A stretch of 64,000 bases of DNA. It comes from Pyxicephalus adspersus (Eukaryota > Chordata > Amphibia > Anura > Pyxicephalidae). Under the pieces are notes generated by a model. It searched no databases. It was not told where the DNA came from and saw only the letters and a list, made by a program, of their open reading frames with translations. This document shows positions 46,901 to 58,602 of the stretch, one piece after another; the first letter of the stretch is position 1, and the number at the start of each line of letters is the position of its first letter. Where the stretch lies: NCBI RefSeq assembly GCF_032062135.1, contig NC_092859.1:27497520-27561519 (forward strand), given 5' to 3'. The position numbers were made by a program, and so were the translations under genes.

Positions 46901-48429
46901 CCAATCAGGCTACTGATGTATGCAGACTTAAAGACTGAATTACAAAGTGCGTGACCACTAAAGTGGCAATTTCCAATTGGCCTTCTTGTAGCTTCACACG
47001 AAGGCTGTCACAGACTATATCACTATATCACTTTTCTCTACGTAAATTTGTGTATATACTGTGAAGTGCGGCTAGATTAGGCTTAGGGTCCTGCAGATAC
47101 TCATTATCAAGTCTGTGCTATACAGAGAAATATGTGGGTTGGCCAATTCTAGCCCAAATTCCCAGTTTCTCTAATATTATTTATAAAATGTATATTCTGT
47201 AATTGTATATTGGCTTCTGCTCTAAAATGTTTGTGTTTTGCAGTATATTTTATCCTAAACATTAAACAAATACTTTATATTTCTACCAAACACATTGCCT
47301 GTGTCTCTTGCGTCCTATTAATCGCCTGCTATTCATATGTACAAATGTTTAATAAAAAAAGAAAACTACCCTGGATTGAAATAGGACAAAGACTTTTGAA
47401 TGGCATGAACAGTCCAATTATTAGAGATGGAGGGGATGGCTCGGGGCTAAAACTTATGCAAGCAAAATAATAGGTTTTTAGCCATGCTATCCCACTCCTG
47501 ATTACAAAGAAACATATTTTTTTGTTTTATATTAAATATCTGTTATGAGAAACATATTTTTGATGAATATACTGTTATACTGTATATTTTAATGAAAAAA
47601 AAATGTAAAAGGGTATACACTTCAATTTCATTTTTATATAATTCATTGCTTAGGTCCTAACCTAAGCAATCAGTTTGTAAAAATATGTTGACCTTTCCAG
47701 AATTAGAAAATGTCAATATCTCATGAGGCATTGCACATTGTAAGGGGTAAAGACCATGGAACAGAATGAATATGCATACCAAAGTGTGAACATAGCATAT
47801 TAAAATGCACAGAAAAAAACATATGGAATAAAACCAAATTACAGATGGAATAAAAAATGTTCCAGAAAAAAAAAGGTTGGCCACAGGCCATTTAGACCTA
47901 CAGGCTCCTTTTGTTCTTTTGCCATGCAGAGATGTCAGTGGACAATATTGCTGCAGAAAAAGGGGAACAATAATGAATAACAGAGGGTCGGTAAGCTGTA
48001 TAAAAGATGACTGCGCAAGTCAGAACAAATAAAGGAGGAGGAAGTAGCACTGGATCAGTAATCTGTACATAATCTGAAGGTGAATGCCTTGCCAGATAAA
48101 AGAGGAGGAAGTAGTTGTTGATCAGCAAGCTGTAAATAACAGTGTGTGACTTGTCAAAGGAGAAGGGAGCAATGCTGGATCAGCAATGGCAGTGGGTGAT
48201 AGTGGTGTTGTATCAGAAATCAGAATATAAAGTGTCATTGACTTGTCAGAAATAGTTGTAGGAGCGTGTGGATTACTAAACAATATACAGAGTGACAATA
48301 GGCACCTTATTAGAAGAGTAGGGAGCTGTATTAGAAAGCCATATACATAATGGATACAGGAGGATGAAGCACTCGTGATAATGTGCAACTTGCCTAACAA
48401 TGGAAGAAAAAGCATTCATGAACCTGTGC
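43927..48429. other. SYN3 intron between TIMP3 and the Tc1-like element
   Basis: AT-rich non-coding DNA. It contains a G10 run near 45015-45024 and many short open frames without recognisable domains (for example 45209-45529 + and 45518-45772 -). Unique-looking AT-rich sequence at 44300-44900 could be conserved non-coding DNA, but this cannot be judged from one genome. Confidence 0.6.
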
Positions 48430-50229
48430 TGTGTTGTGCTCATAAATTTACAACTTGTGAAATGCTGGTCATTGTTTAGAAAATATAACTGATCACGCTG
48501 AAGACGTTCCTTTTTCTTGGGGAGTGTGCATAGATGAAGCCATTTATTATCACATGATGTATTATATTTTAAATGATAACTGAACAGAACTGAAATAGGC
48601 AAAAAGGACCTGATCAAAAGTTTACTTACCCTTGAATGTTGCGGCTGATAATATGCACACAAGTTTACACATTTATGTTCTAGTTAAGGAACAGTGTCCA
48701 GGCCTATAACTTAGTAGTAATAGTCAATTTAAATTAATTCAGAGCTGCACTGACTTTTTTGGATACTGAACCACAAGGGAAGCAAAATAAATGGCTATAA
48801 ACTTGCAAATATTGTACAAATAAGGAAAAAAATGTAAAAAAAAATTCCAGAGTTCTGAAAAAAGCCTGTCAGGCGTGTTGAAGTCCTAATAAAAATGTGG
48901 AATGTTAGTTAGGGGTTTCAAGCAAGATTTCAGCCACAACTGTTGAAATACAAAAAGCCCACAAGCCAGTTGAATTGCAAACCTGTCTGCAAACATGTGG
49001 CGTTGCTGTTTCAAGATGTATAATAGGCAGTTGCTTGAACAAACATATGCTCCACTGTCAAGTTGCAAAAAAAAAAAAACAGCCCCTTCTTGCAATATTC
49101 AAAACAGCAATCCTCAAAACTTCTTAAACAAAGTTTTTTGGAGTGATGAGACCAAAATTGAACTGTATGGTCAGAACCATACAAATATTTTTGGAGAGAA
49201 CACAAGAAGGTCTATGACAAATAGTAAACCATCCCTACTATGATGCATGGAGGTGGTTCAGGGAAATTTGTAAACTACAGTGTGCAAACCGGCAGGAAGT
49301 AGGACAACTTGCATTTATTGATCTGGAAGCTGCACATGTGACACAATTGGATGTTCTAACATGACAATGATCCAAAACACAATTCCAAGTCAACTCTTCA
49401 GTGCCTACAGCAAAAAACAGTTCCTGGAATGGCCCTCACAGTCTCTTTACCTCAAAATCATGGAACTCAAAGATGGAGGTTATACATAATGCTTCTTGGG
49501 AACCCAAGAAATTACAGGGAACTGGAGGCCAAGATGAATGAGGAGCTTTACCACAATAAAGACTTCTTCCACAACTCTCACAAAAAAGACTTCATGCTAT
49601 CATTAATGCTCAATTGGGCAGAATGGTATGTAAACTAATAACGGGAGCCATTTCATTATTTTCCTTACAGCTTTGCTTTATTTATTGGTTGTGATCATCT
49701 GTGATGCCTTATAGTTTAAAGCGTTTCTAAACCCAACATTTTTACTTTACATAGAAGGGTAGACAACCCTTTTATATAAAGTAAAAATGTTGTTCTTTTT
49801 AAGTGCAACACCCTTTTTTTAAAATCGCTGCGGCAATCAAGACTTATTAGGAGCACAGAGCCTCCCGGGAAACCTACATCATGCATCCCAGGGCCATTTT
49901 CCCACCAAGGGGAAAGAGCTATGTCCCCTGATCTCGTACCGACATAATGCGAGAGCGGACGACAAAGAAAGTAAACCAAAAAAGACGGAAGAGAAGATAG
50001 AAGATGGTGGTGCCCAACACTTCTTTTGCACTGGAACGAAGAGGAATTCCAGGACGACGCGGGGCCATATCGTGGGATGGACCAGAGCCATCAAAGGATC
50101 TGCAGGGTAAAGGTAAGTGTAGTTTTTTATTTTTAGTTTAGTTCTGCTTTTAGTTGGATCCCTTTAAAAGTAAGTGAAATGTGTTTTGCCTGAACATTCA
50201 TGTTTTACAAACTCTGCCAGTACGGTGTA
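48430..50229 (+). pseudogene. Dead Tc1/mariner-like transposon, interrupted by a MITE
   Basis: The ends resemble Tc1-type inverted repeats: GTTGTGCTCATAAATTTACA at about 48433 and, inverted, CAAACTCTGCCAGTACGGTG at about 50207-50226, with internal repeats AAAAGTTTACTTACCC (48617) and GGTATGTAAAC (49623). The decayed transposase shows a helix-turn-helix-end fragment (AAGATTTCAGCCACAACTG, 48926), the first catalytic region VFWSDETKIELYG (49135-49173), the second around HDNDPKH (about 49360-49382) and LEWPSQSL-like DNA near 49420-49440, but the third catalytic acidic residue is lost. Several frameshifts, an internal stop after SKPSLL and a deletion of the start make it inactive. It is split by the TTAA-flanked insertion at 49720-50163; its 3' tail resumes at 50168. 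Confidence 0.85.
49720..50163. mobile_element. T2/Kolobok-like MITE inserted in the Tc1-like element
   Basis: Flanked by TTAA on both sides (49716-49719 and 50164-50167), the target duplication of Kolobok/T2 and piggyBac elements. The ends are AGCGTTTC on the left and, inverted, AGGGATCC on the right. 444 bases, non-coding; CpG-richer than its surroundings (about 49915-50080). It interrupts Tc1-like sequence, since the Tc1 3' tail (GTGAAATGTGTTTTGCCTG) continues just after it, so it is younger. Confidence 0.75.
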
Positions 50230-50983
50230 TTCTATATATTAAAATACAACTTCCAGCCTAAACAAAACCTTTTTTATAGTTTCTGAAGGCAGAATTGTTT
50301 ACGTCTCTAAAAATAACGTCACAACAACATTGTCTCAGTTTCTAAAGCTGAGCGTGATGAAAACATGCAAATCAACCCATCTTCTGAACTGGACCTCCAG
50401 CATAAATTTGTATGCATTTGCACAGCAATGCTATCATAAATTATTATTTGCATAAAGCAGCTGTTATTTGAAACTAAAAAAAAAAAAACCCGCACACACA
50501 AAATGCTCCCCTTTTATGATGTCAATATTACCAAATGCTGTTCTGATCACTAGAACCCTTCCCAAAAGGACTCCAGAGAAATTAGCATTGCCAGGACTGA
50601 CAATCTCCCCGGATCCCTGGTACTGTCACTGCTTCCTTTGTATGTAATTACTTTCTCTCCTGAAGTGATGTGAGGACAGATTTAGGGACCAGTGAGAGCT
50701 GTGAGGGGATGCTACTAACTAAAGTTTTTTCAGAGGACTTTGGAGGACCCATTATAGCAGCGCTCAGCAGCACAAACATTGAGAAAGATGAGATTTTATT
50801 GGTTTCGTTAACAGGTAGCAGCAAACATTTTAGTAGTTAGAGGCATTTAACCCATAACACATGAAACATTTATATGTTTTAAAGGGGTATGCTTCATGTG
50901 TACCTGCTTAGTGAGCCGTACCATAGAAAAATTGGCACAAATGAAAAAAAGCCAAGCACTTGGAAATGAAGGTATGCAAACAA
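50230..50983. other. SYN3 intron, no gene seen
   Basis: Between the Tc1-like element and the 66-bp minisatellite. It holds an A12 run near 50477-50488 and otherwise no recognised repeat or coding sequence. Confidence 0.6.
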
Positions 50984-51970
50984 TAATCACACCATCTCCT
51001 CTACCTTAAACCAATGAGAGCTATTGTATAATATGGAGTAAACAGAGAAAAGCCACACCACTTTTCTACCTTATACCAATGACAGCTATTATACAATATG
51101 GGGTACACAGAGAATAACCACACCATCTTCTCTACATTATACCAATGACAGCTATAGTACAATATGGGGTACCCAAAGGATAACCACACCATCTTCTCTA
51201 CATTATACCAATGACAGCTATAGTACAATATGGGGTACCCAAAGGATAACCACACCATCTTCTCTACATTATACCAATGACAGCTATAGTACAATATGGG
51301 GTACCCAAAGGTTAACCACACCATCTTCTCTACATTATACCAATGACAGCTATAGTACAATATGGGGTACCCAGAGAATAACCACACCATCTCCTCAACA
51401 ATATACCAATGACAGCTATTATACAATATGGGGTACACAGAGAAAAACCACACCATCTTCTGTACATTATACCAATGACAGCTATTGTACAATATGGGGT
51501 ACACAGAGAATAACCACACCATCTCCTCAACAATATACCAAAGACAGCTATAGCACAATATGGGGTACCCAGAGAATCACCACACCATCTTCTCTACATT
51601 ATACCTATGACATCTATAGTACAATATAGAGTACCTAGAGAATAACCACTTCATCTCTTCTACATTATACCAATGACGGCTATTATACAATATGGGGTAC
51701 ACAGAGAAAAACCACACCATCTTCTCTACATTATAGCAATGACATCTATAGTACAATATGGGGTACCCAAAGAATAACCACATCATCTTCTCTACATTAT
51801 ACCAATGACAGGTATAGTACAATATGGGGTACCCAGAGAATAACCACACCATCTCCTCTACATTATACCAATGACAGCTATTATACAATATGGGGTACAT
51901 AGAGAATAACCACACTCCTCCACCTGCAATTGCTTACAGTTTTTGCACCATATGGGGCATGCAGAGAATA
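50984..51970. repeat. Minisatellite, 66-bp unit, about 14 copies plus degenerate edge
   Basis: Units of the form TAACCACACCATCTTCTCTA, CATTATACCAATGACAGCTA, then TAGTACAATATGGGGTACCC start at about 66-base intervals (for example ATAACC at 51114, 51180, 51246). Units three to six are almost identical; outer units differ at several sites. A diverged unit of about 62 bases closes the array after 51908. Because 66 is divisible by three and the unit lacks stops on the - strand, frames of 185 codons (51558-51001) and 112 codons (51915-51577) stay open with a 22-residue period (YPILYYSCHWYNVEKMVWL plus three). No start context, splice signal or similarity supports translation. Confidence 0.92.
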
Positions 51971-54150
51971 CCCACCTAACTCTTCCATCTACTTAGTGCC
52001 CCAGTGTGCTACAGACGGGCATAAGAATTGTCAAATGGGTAGTGGGAGGTGGGAGTCTTGATTAAGCTTTTAGGTATTTTAATAGAAGTTCCAGAAAGAC
52101 TATAGGAACACTTGTTATGAACAAGGTACAGAGCAGTACCAAGGACCTTAGCTAATTGATACTGTTCTCCACCACTTTTGGTCATAAATAAACATATGTC
52201 TCATTGAAGGAGATAGATAATGATCTTTGCCCATCCTTGTAAACAATACTAAAAGCTCTCCACACCACCCTTCCACTACATTACATTCCTACATGTTATC
52301 ATAATGTAAGGTCAACCTAAAGAATACAATATTTCCAACCATAATTTATTGGGTTGCTTGCAGATTGTGACTTTGTATGGATGACGGCCTCAGGTTTACA
52401 TCTACCCACAGCTGGCTGCTTGTTTGGACTCACATAAAGGGAGAGCCTTGGACAAAGATCAATAAAATACCTGATACCCGCAATTATAAAATGCCGTCTC
52501 ACACCTTCCATTGTCCTGTCTGAACAGTCTGGAAACTACAGTTAAAGACCTAAACATTTCTCAGATCTTACATAAAACACCTTTGGTTCAAAGATCAAAC
52601 AAAATAAAGCGCAAGTCAGCAAACTGGTTAGCCAATTATACCTTTTTTTTTAGCTTTCTAAACATTTCTTCCATAAATGATGTCTATTATTCCAAGGCAT
52701 TGTTGTGGCCTCTAAATACAAGTTCACTCATTCAAGTTCAACAACAAGTTCATTCAAGTGGATAAAAAACAATGAACATATCTTGGTTCGATTCACAGGA
52801 GTATTGTGTTTTGTGCACTTTAAAATAAAGGCAGCCTATACACCAGCATTATAAAGAATATTATAAATATTAATATCATATAAATATTTGATATAAATGT
52901 CAATATTAGAAAATGAAAATTAATTTGGCAAACCAATCAATTGTGATAACGGAACTCCAGTTTATTATATAGATTATGTGACCTAATGTATGACCAAATA
53001 TACATTTAATAGCAAACAAGTACATCATCATTTTCAAGTTGTCATTTAAGATTGCCTTTCTAGCTGATGGTCTTTGGACCTCTACCAAAAGAGATTCTGA
53101 CTATGTGGTTTCAACTGAATATCACTCATTCAGTCCTCATCAGAGGAGCCCACTTACATAATGTAAGTCGTGTGAACAGCTGTTTTAAAACAAGCTTTGG
53201 ACTTGTATTTATGGGCAAATAGAGCTTATTTTCATGTTGCACTTTACTTACCCACTCCCTGAACTGCATTTAAACTTCTTCCAAGCTGCATCAACCTGCT
53301 TCAAGCTGCTTTTGTATTCCTATTGATTTATTTTGATAAAGAAGAAGTTCTGATGCAAACAAAAGTACATTGACAGGGGTCCTTAGAATGCCATTGTTTT
53401 GTCTTTATATCTTTCAAGGGCTTAATTCAAGATATCAAAAGTTGTATCCTCTCACACCTTGTCCCAGGCTTTACCCATTACTACGACCCCAATCTTGACC
53501 ACATTCCTAATGCCTCATCTATTACAAGGTATCAGAGTGGTTTTGCTTCCTCAGTAAACTTTCCTGAATGTAAAAACAAATAACTGAGAGTGACATCCTC
53601 ATTATGAAAATACCGGAGAGCTTGGAGAGAAATATCGTAGTGAAGCCACACTACTGGAGGTCTGGAGCTACGTATAAGAAACTATCATGTGATTGAACCA
53701 TCTAGGAATATAAAAATAGGTTTTAGATGGAGTTTTAGATGGAATATTGTCTAATAAAACAATCCCTCCCACCTAGTGATTGCTTTGCCAGGCCCCCCTT
53801 TGCTCTACTGCTTGGTAAGTACATGGTCCTTTAAAATAAGGGGTTCATGTAACTTCCTCCCCTTGGGGCTGTGTCACTAAACTTGAACACTATCACATTA
53901 GGAATGTCAGGGGACGTCCTTAACCCTATGTAAGCTCCAACATTAAATCAAGAGCTGATAAAATGTTCCAACGTTCAGTAAATGTACAGTGAGTACAAGG
54001 GGGTACGGGTTGTTCTTTTCAAGTAAATCTATGTTTTTCAGTTTACTGGTTCCACTAAATTTCATCAAAAACAAATCCCATAGATAATCAGCACTTGTGT
54101 TTAGTCAGTCTCCAACAGAACTAGGATAGATCTCTTCAGATATTTGCGAC

Positions 54151-54189
54151 ATGGTAGCATTTACAAGAAGCCTTTGCAAATGCTACCAT
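54151..54189. repeat. SYN3: Short hairpin near SYN3 donor
   Basis: ATGGTAGCATTT and AAATGCTACCAT are perfect 12-base inverted arms with a 15-base spacer that itself can pair (CAAG with CTTTG). It is 220-260 bases downstream, in SYN3 sense, of the exon at 54412-54501. Confidence 0.8.
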
Positions 54190-54213
54190 TCATCCATTTC
54201 CAAAAACTATCAC

Positions 54214-54240
54214 TCTGATTAGTGCGAAATGCTAATCAGA
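54214..54240. repeat. SYN3: Second short hairpin near SYN3 donor
   Basis: TCTGATTAG (54214-54222) and CTAATCAGA (54232-54240) are perfect inverted 9-base arms around a 9-base loop, 24 bases from the previous hairpin. Confidence 0.75.
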
Positions 54241-54411
54241 ATCAGATATTGTGGAGCAACCTTTTTCCAAGAATATTTACGCATTCATTTTTTTATAAAC
54301 ACTTTTCACTAATGAGAACCAGAAACATCAAGTGCACAGCAAACTGTCATCCCTGCCCAGAGACGTCCCGTGTCTCATTTTGGAGCCATATGGGAAACCA
54401 ATGACACTCAC

Positions 54412-54501
54412 CATCTGTTTGTGGTTTGGGTAGAAGGACTGATCCACCAAGGGGAACTTGTCAGCGCCCAGTCTATGGAAGATCTTAATGAGCTGTGAAA
54501 A
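54412..54501 (-). CDS. SYN3: SYN3 (synapsin III) next internal exon, C domain
   Basis: A 90-base exon on the - strand, with acceptor TTTCCAG before 54501 and donor GTGAGT after 54412. It encodes thirty residues starting FSQLIKIFHRLG and ending DQSFYPNHKQM, in frame with the exon at 57353-57197 (phase 0, intron of 2695 bases). FSQLIKIF is typical of synapsin III; synapsins I and II have FAQM at this place. The following exon would begin the conserved FPVVVK-GHAH region and was not found down to position 1. TIMP3 therefore lies in the intron after this exon. Confidence 0.93.
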
Positions 54502-57196
54502 CTGGAAAGACAAAGACATAGTCAGGAGATTGGCCACAACTTATTCAACAGACCTCTAAATTACTGTATCTTACACGCTGAGGTTACTAAGCTGCCACAA
54601 AGTCACTGTGACACATCTGCAAAAAACGGAGATAAATTGTATATTTAGCAAAAACTTATTTTTCTTTACTTTTCTAGATGAGTGTAGAAGAGCCTCTTTC
54701 ACGTTCCTTTTACTTTTTGTCTCCCAACCGGGAAGATTCCCACTACCAATTTTTCCTGGTGACAATTGTTACTTGGACAGAAAGTAATACAGAATATGAA
54801 ATTTTTCAGTTGTCACTAGAAAAAAAAATAAAAGGAAGATCTACCATTGCGATAATTGTTCTGATGACTCTCTCCACGTGGGAAAATTGTTTAATATTTT
54901 GTAGAGATTTCCAGTTGTCCTCCAGACAGAAACAGGAGCAAATCTCTGGTTGGCTCTTTTTTTAGATTCCTGTTTGTTCAGTTTAATATAACATATGGAT
55001 ATTAGTAAAAGTGGTCTGTATGAGACACATTTACAGGTATTTTCCCCCCTACAGCCTTTGACTATCTGTAAGAGTGCTCTGTTACTTTGTTCTTTTTACT
55101 TTCATCCTCATTAGCACATTTTCATATCAGTACAACATCTAAGGACTGGTAAACTGCAACATATTACAATTTTGGTTTTGGGTTTTGATACATTCTAAAT
55201 TCTTTATTGCACTGACAACACTGATACAACCCCTGTGACAGCACACAGATCCCTCTTATATAATGACCATGCTTCCTTGTCTTCATTGAAATCTGTTCTG
55301 TTTTTATGCTGATAATATCTATGCTCTCCAAACATGCTATTTGGGTGGATTAGGCATTTTCTAACACAGAAATTATGCTGGGAGTTACAAAGAAAAAAAA
55401 AACATCCAACATCTACAAAATAGATGAGTCTGACACTAAAACCCATTAATCAGATTATTATAAGTGTTTTTCCCAGGAATATTTAGAATATAATTTGCTG
55501 ATGTACAGCTACAATTTCTGGGTCAGAAAAGTGGTTACTCTAAAAGATAATGGCACTAAATGTAATGTTTTCAGATCTGTCTGGAATATGATTATCTATC
55601 CTACAGCCAGGGATTGATCTATAGTCTGTAGTCTGTAGTCTGACTACTTTTAATCTTTTGTGACCTGTAAAACTGTTTTGGGTTTAATGCAATGTAATGT
55701 GCATATAAACCAGGACATTAAACCCTTATTTTTTCTGGTAAATATAAAATTCTGGTAAATAAAAAGTGTTTTGTTATATTTGGTAATTAAATAGTTTAAT
55801 GTACATATACCTGTTGATTCCACCAAAAATCTAATAAACTTTTAACTTCCTTTGCTTTAGTCTTACTAGTTACATTGTTCCAAGCTATTTATTTGAACTA
55901 TAAAATACCTTCCCTTGTATATTGAAGGCAACACCTTGCCAGTATTCCCCCTTCTGCCTCCAACACAACTAGCCACAACTCCATTGGCCACACAAGCTTT
56001 TGGGAATGAGGGAACTGCCAAGAGCAAGGGAATGGGGAGCTCAGGTTTTGCAGCTAATCATCAGTCACAGGCTCTTTCACAATACCTAAAAAAGTCAACA
56101 TTCCCCTTAGTGTCCAATGCCAAAATACCAAGGGAAACTTAGGGTTGGCTATGAGAAAGGCAGGAGCAGACTGGTTATGTTTGTTTATGCGTGGATGAAA
56201 AGTATGGGGGGGGGGGATCTCCCCAAAACAGCTGTAATTTTGCAATGAGAGTGGGAAAAATTAGCACCTATGGGACACTACAAGTGGCTTGGCCAACACA
56301 TATTACACAGGCACATGCCATCGTTTTCACTTTCAGGAAACCTGCCTTGGGAAGCCATGCAGCTGTAGTAATTGTAAGCATTGGGTGGCTGAAAACAGTA
56401 TTTTGTAACTGGGAATTATTTGTAACACACAATGAATTAGCTTACATCTACCTTAACTAGTGAGATGCCTTTTCCAAAGTGTGATCTACCACACTGCTGT
56501 ATTCATCGCACCCATGACATGGGAGACAATCCAACACTCAGCACAATTCTTGGCAAGCGGGCAAAGAAAAAACGTGGCTTCTAGCACCATAGTGAGACTG
56601 GAGCCTGACAGTGAAGAGGAAAACAAACTTTTTGTTTTGACTGGCCTTATGAATTATCAACATTCTAAATCTCTGAAGAGTTCTCAGCCTTTTCTATCTC
56701 CTGATAGGTATCTAATTTCCTTGTCATTGTCATCCTGTCCTGGAGAACTGACGCAGCACGTTCACTGCTAACGACCTGAATTAAACTTTGACACCTTGGT
56801 TCTGATATTCCCTTAAGACACCATTTATTTCTAGTGATCAAAGCAGTTCCTGCAAGATTCCTAGTGGCTTAGCATGCAACATTTCTAACTAGGAAAATAT
56901 ATTTTAAAGCAAACAAAAGCAACAAGGCTTAGCTTCAGTTTTGTTATATAATAGTTACACATTTAATAGTCATTTGAAAATAAAAGTGTACGTCCAGCTA
57001 AAACTTTTTTTTCACATCTTGGATAGAATGGATAAGGATTAGAGCTGATGAAGATAGACTCTGCATCAAATGATTTGTGGTAGTATGATCAACTGAATTT
57101 TAATTGACAGTCATCATTTATATTGAACAAGTCAATCTAGTTGAGTATTTTTTAACAATCCTTACACATGGAGTTATTTTGTTCTGGGGTACTTAC
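54502..57196 (-). other. SYN3: SYN3 intron between the two exons
   Basis: 2695 bases, phase 0, GT-AG on the - strand. It includes a possible decayed T2-like MITE at about 54680-54990 (GGGAAGATTCCCACTACC interior), a G9 run near 56206-56217 and short open frames without domains. No other exon recognised. Confidence 0.75.
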
Positions 57197-57353
57197 CACC
57201 CAGGGCTTGCTGCAGAAGTTGTAGATAGAGTACAGGGAATTGACGCTCGGGACCCCTCCATACTGTAGGCCCATGATCAGGCTTCGGAAATCCTCACCAA
57301 GAGTCATGCTGTATGCGTGCTGACGGATGAGCACAAAGTCCGGTTTAAATGAC
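57197..57353 (-). CDS. SYN3: SYN3 (synapsin III) internal exon, C domain
   Basis: On the - strand an acceptor TTCCAG precedes 57353 and a GTAAGT donor follows 57197, enclosing 157 bases in phase 2-in/0-out. The translation is (R)[16 protein letters not shown], then [19 protein letters not shown] and [16 protein letters not shown]. This is the central ATP-grasp-like C domain of synapsins, which bind synaptic vesicles and actin in nerve terminals. The [17 protein letters not shown] stretch fits synapsin III better than I or II (which have FCDKPWV). No internal stop or frameshift. The preceding SYN3 exon, expected at higher coordinates, was not recognised up to 64000. Confidence 0.93.
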
Positions 57354-57958
57354 CTGGAACGAAAGGACAATATTTAGATATTTAGTTAGAAAATTATGGG
57401 TTGATGGAGGTATTGACAAACAATAACATTTTTTTATATGTTGGTGCAGTGGAATTCACACATCGCCTTATCAATATCAAGCTACAGACTATGACACCAA
57501 GGTTTTATTTTTGGCAGTGATGCTATAATTTTTTGGTATTAGAGATTTTGAAGTAACAATGTGAGTTATACCGGTGTATACAACTGTTGAGAATGGGGGT
57601 GTAACTCCCCCCCCCTAAATAAAAAGTTTAATCCTGCATCAGGTGAAAATGGTAAAATCGTTGGTTGATATTTGAAGATCCTCTCCAATCAATAAAAAAA
57701 AAAAAAGTTTTAGAATGCACACAAAACATATTGCTCAGTACTGCAGCTTTTTTTTTTTTGAGCTCCAGTCACCAAGTTTGTATAGGCTGAGATGATGTAA
57801 ACAGTCTGCTGCAGGCAGGATGACGGCTGCATTCACATCTATGCATCTTAGCAAAGTAATTGACTGGACTTTAAGAATATATTTTAGTTAAAAAGCACCA
57901 GGATTTACATGGTTCTGTTATCTCTGATCTGGCATCTTAATGTAACCTGTAGATGCTA

Positions 57959-58283
57959 AGCTACGTACACACGTCCAATAGTTCCGGCCCGATAATTGGC
58001 TCAGGGGCAATATCCGACGAGAATCTGGAGTGTGTACCGCGCCCGTCGTCCGAACGACCGTAATGGCGGATCCACAGACAATGAACGACGAATGATACTA
58101 ATGCAAGGGAAGGGGGAGAGCGCACAGCGGGCTGCCACTCCATCGTTCTCCCCCTCCCCTCTCCATAGAGCAGAACAGTGCTGTATGTACAGCACTCGTT
58201 CATGCATCGTGCAGTCCTTTGTCTTTGTAAAGAATAGTGAAAGATCCTTTCCAACGACAATAATTGCATGTGTGTATGCGGCT
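57959..58283. mobile_element. MITE with GCGTACACAC-type inverted ends
   Basis: Left end AGCTACGTACACACGTCCAA and, inverted from the right, AGCCGCATACACACATGCAA are matching terminal repeats. The interior is CpG-rich and includes an internal inverted pair (GGGGGAGAGC and GTTCTCCCCC) and TGCTGTATGTACAGCA. Another copy in opposite orientation lies at 63271-63604. Open frames of 102-132 codons on both strands come from the low AT content and carry no domain. Confidence 0.85.
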
Positions 58284-58602
58284 TTATTTTTGCATGATGT
58301 CTGAACAAAGATGATTCCATCCTTCTGGGGAGCGAAGCAGAGGAAGGCGTTCTCAAGAGTAGTACTGTGATCTCTATGCGAAGTAATAAATAAACTCATT
58401 TATCTTCAAAAAAAAAAAAAAAATATGTCAAGCGGATGTTGAAACAAAAATCCTGATTGGGGGGGGTAAATGTAGTTCCTCTTTAAATTTAGTGCACAGG
58501 ATAGTTAAAGTTTGCTATATTCCATCGACAGATGCTATGTAACCTCCTGTTTGGATTGCACTTCTATTCAAGAAACAACTTGCAGCCTAAATAGCTTGTT
58601 AA

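Larger units (their letters stand above)
1..54411 (-). other. SYN3: Giant SYN3 intron hosting TIMP3 (continues beyond window)
   Basis: The SYN3 donor GTGAGT lies at 54411-54406, and no further synapsin exon was recognised on the - strand below it, so this intron exceeds 54 kb. The whole TIMP3 gene lies within it on the opposite strand. Nesting of TIMP genes inside synapsin introns is known in vertebrates and in Drosophila. All other features from 1 to 54411 are also inside this intron. Confidence 0.85.
51971..54411. other. SYN3 intron adjacent to its exon, no gene seen
   Basis: Non-coding AT-rich sequence. The last 270 bases next to the SYN3 exon hold two short hairpins (54151-54189 and 54214-54240). 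Otherwise nothing recognised. Confidence 0.6.

Noticed and set aside
48276..48662. 128-codon open frame on the - strand
   Set aside because: Overlaps the 5' end of the Tc1-like element on the opposite strand; no conserved motif.
51001..51558. 185-codon open frame on the - strand as a repeat protein gene
   Set aside because: Fully explained by a 66-bp minisatellite unit that has no stop in that frame; no promoter, splice or domain evidence. Recorded as a repeat.
57961..58399. Overlapping 102-132 codon frames on both strands
   Set aside because: They lie inside a CpG-rich MITE; stop codons are rare there because AT content is lower.
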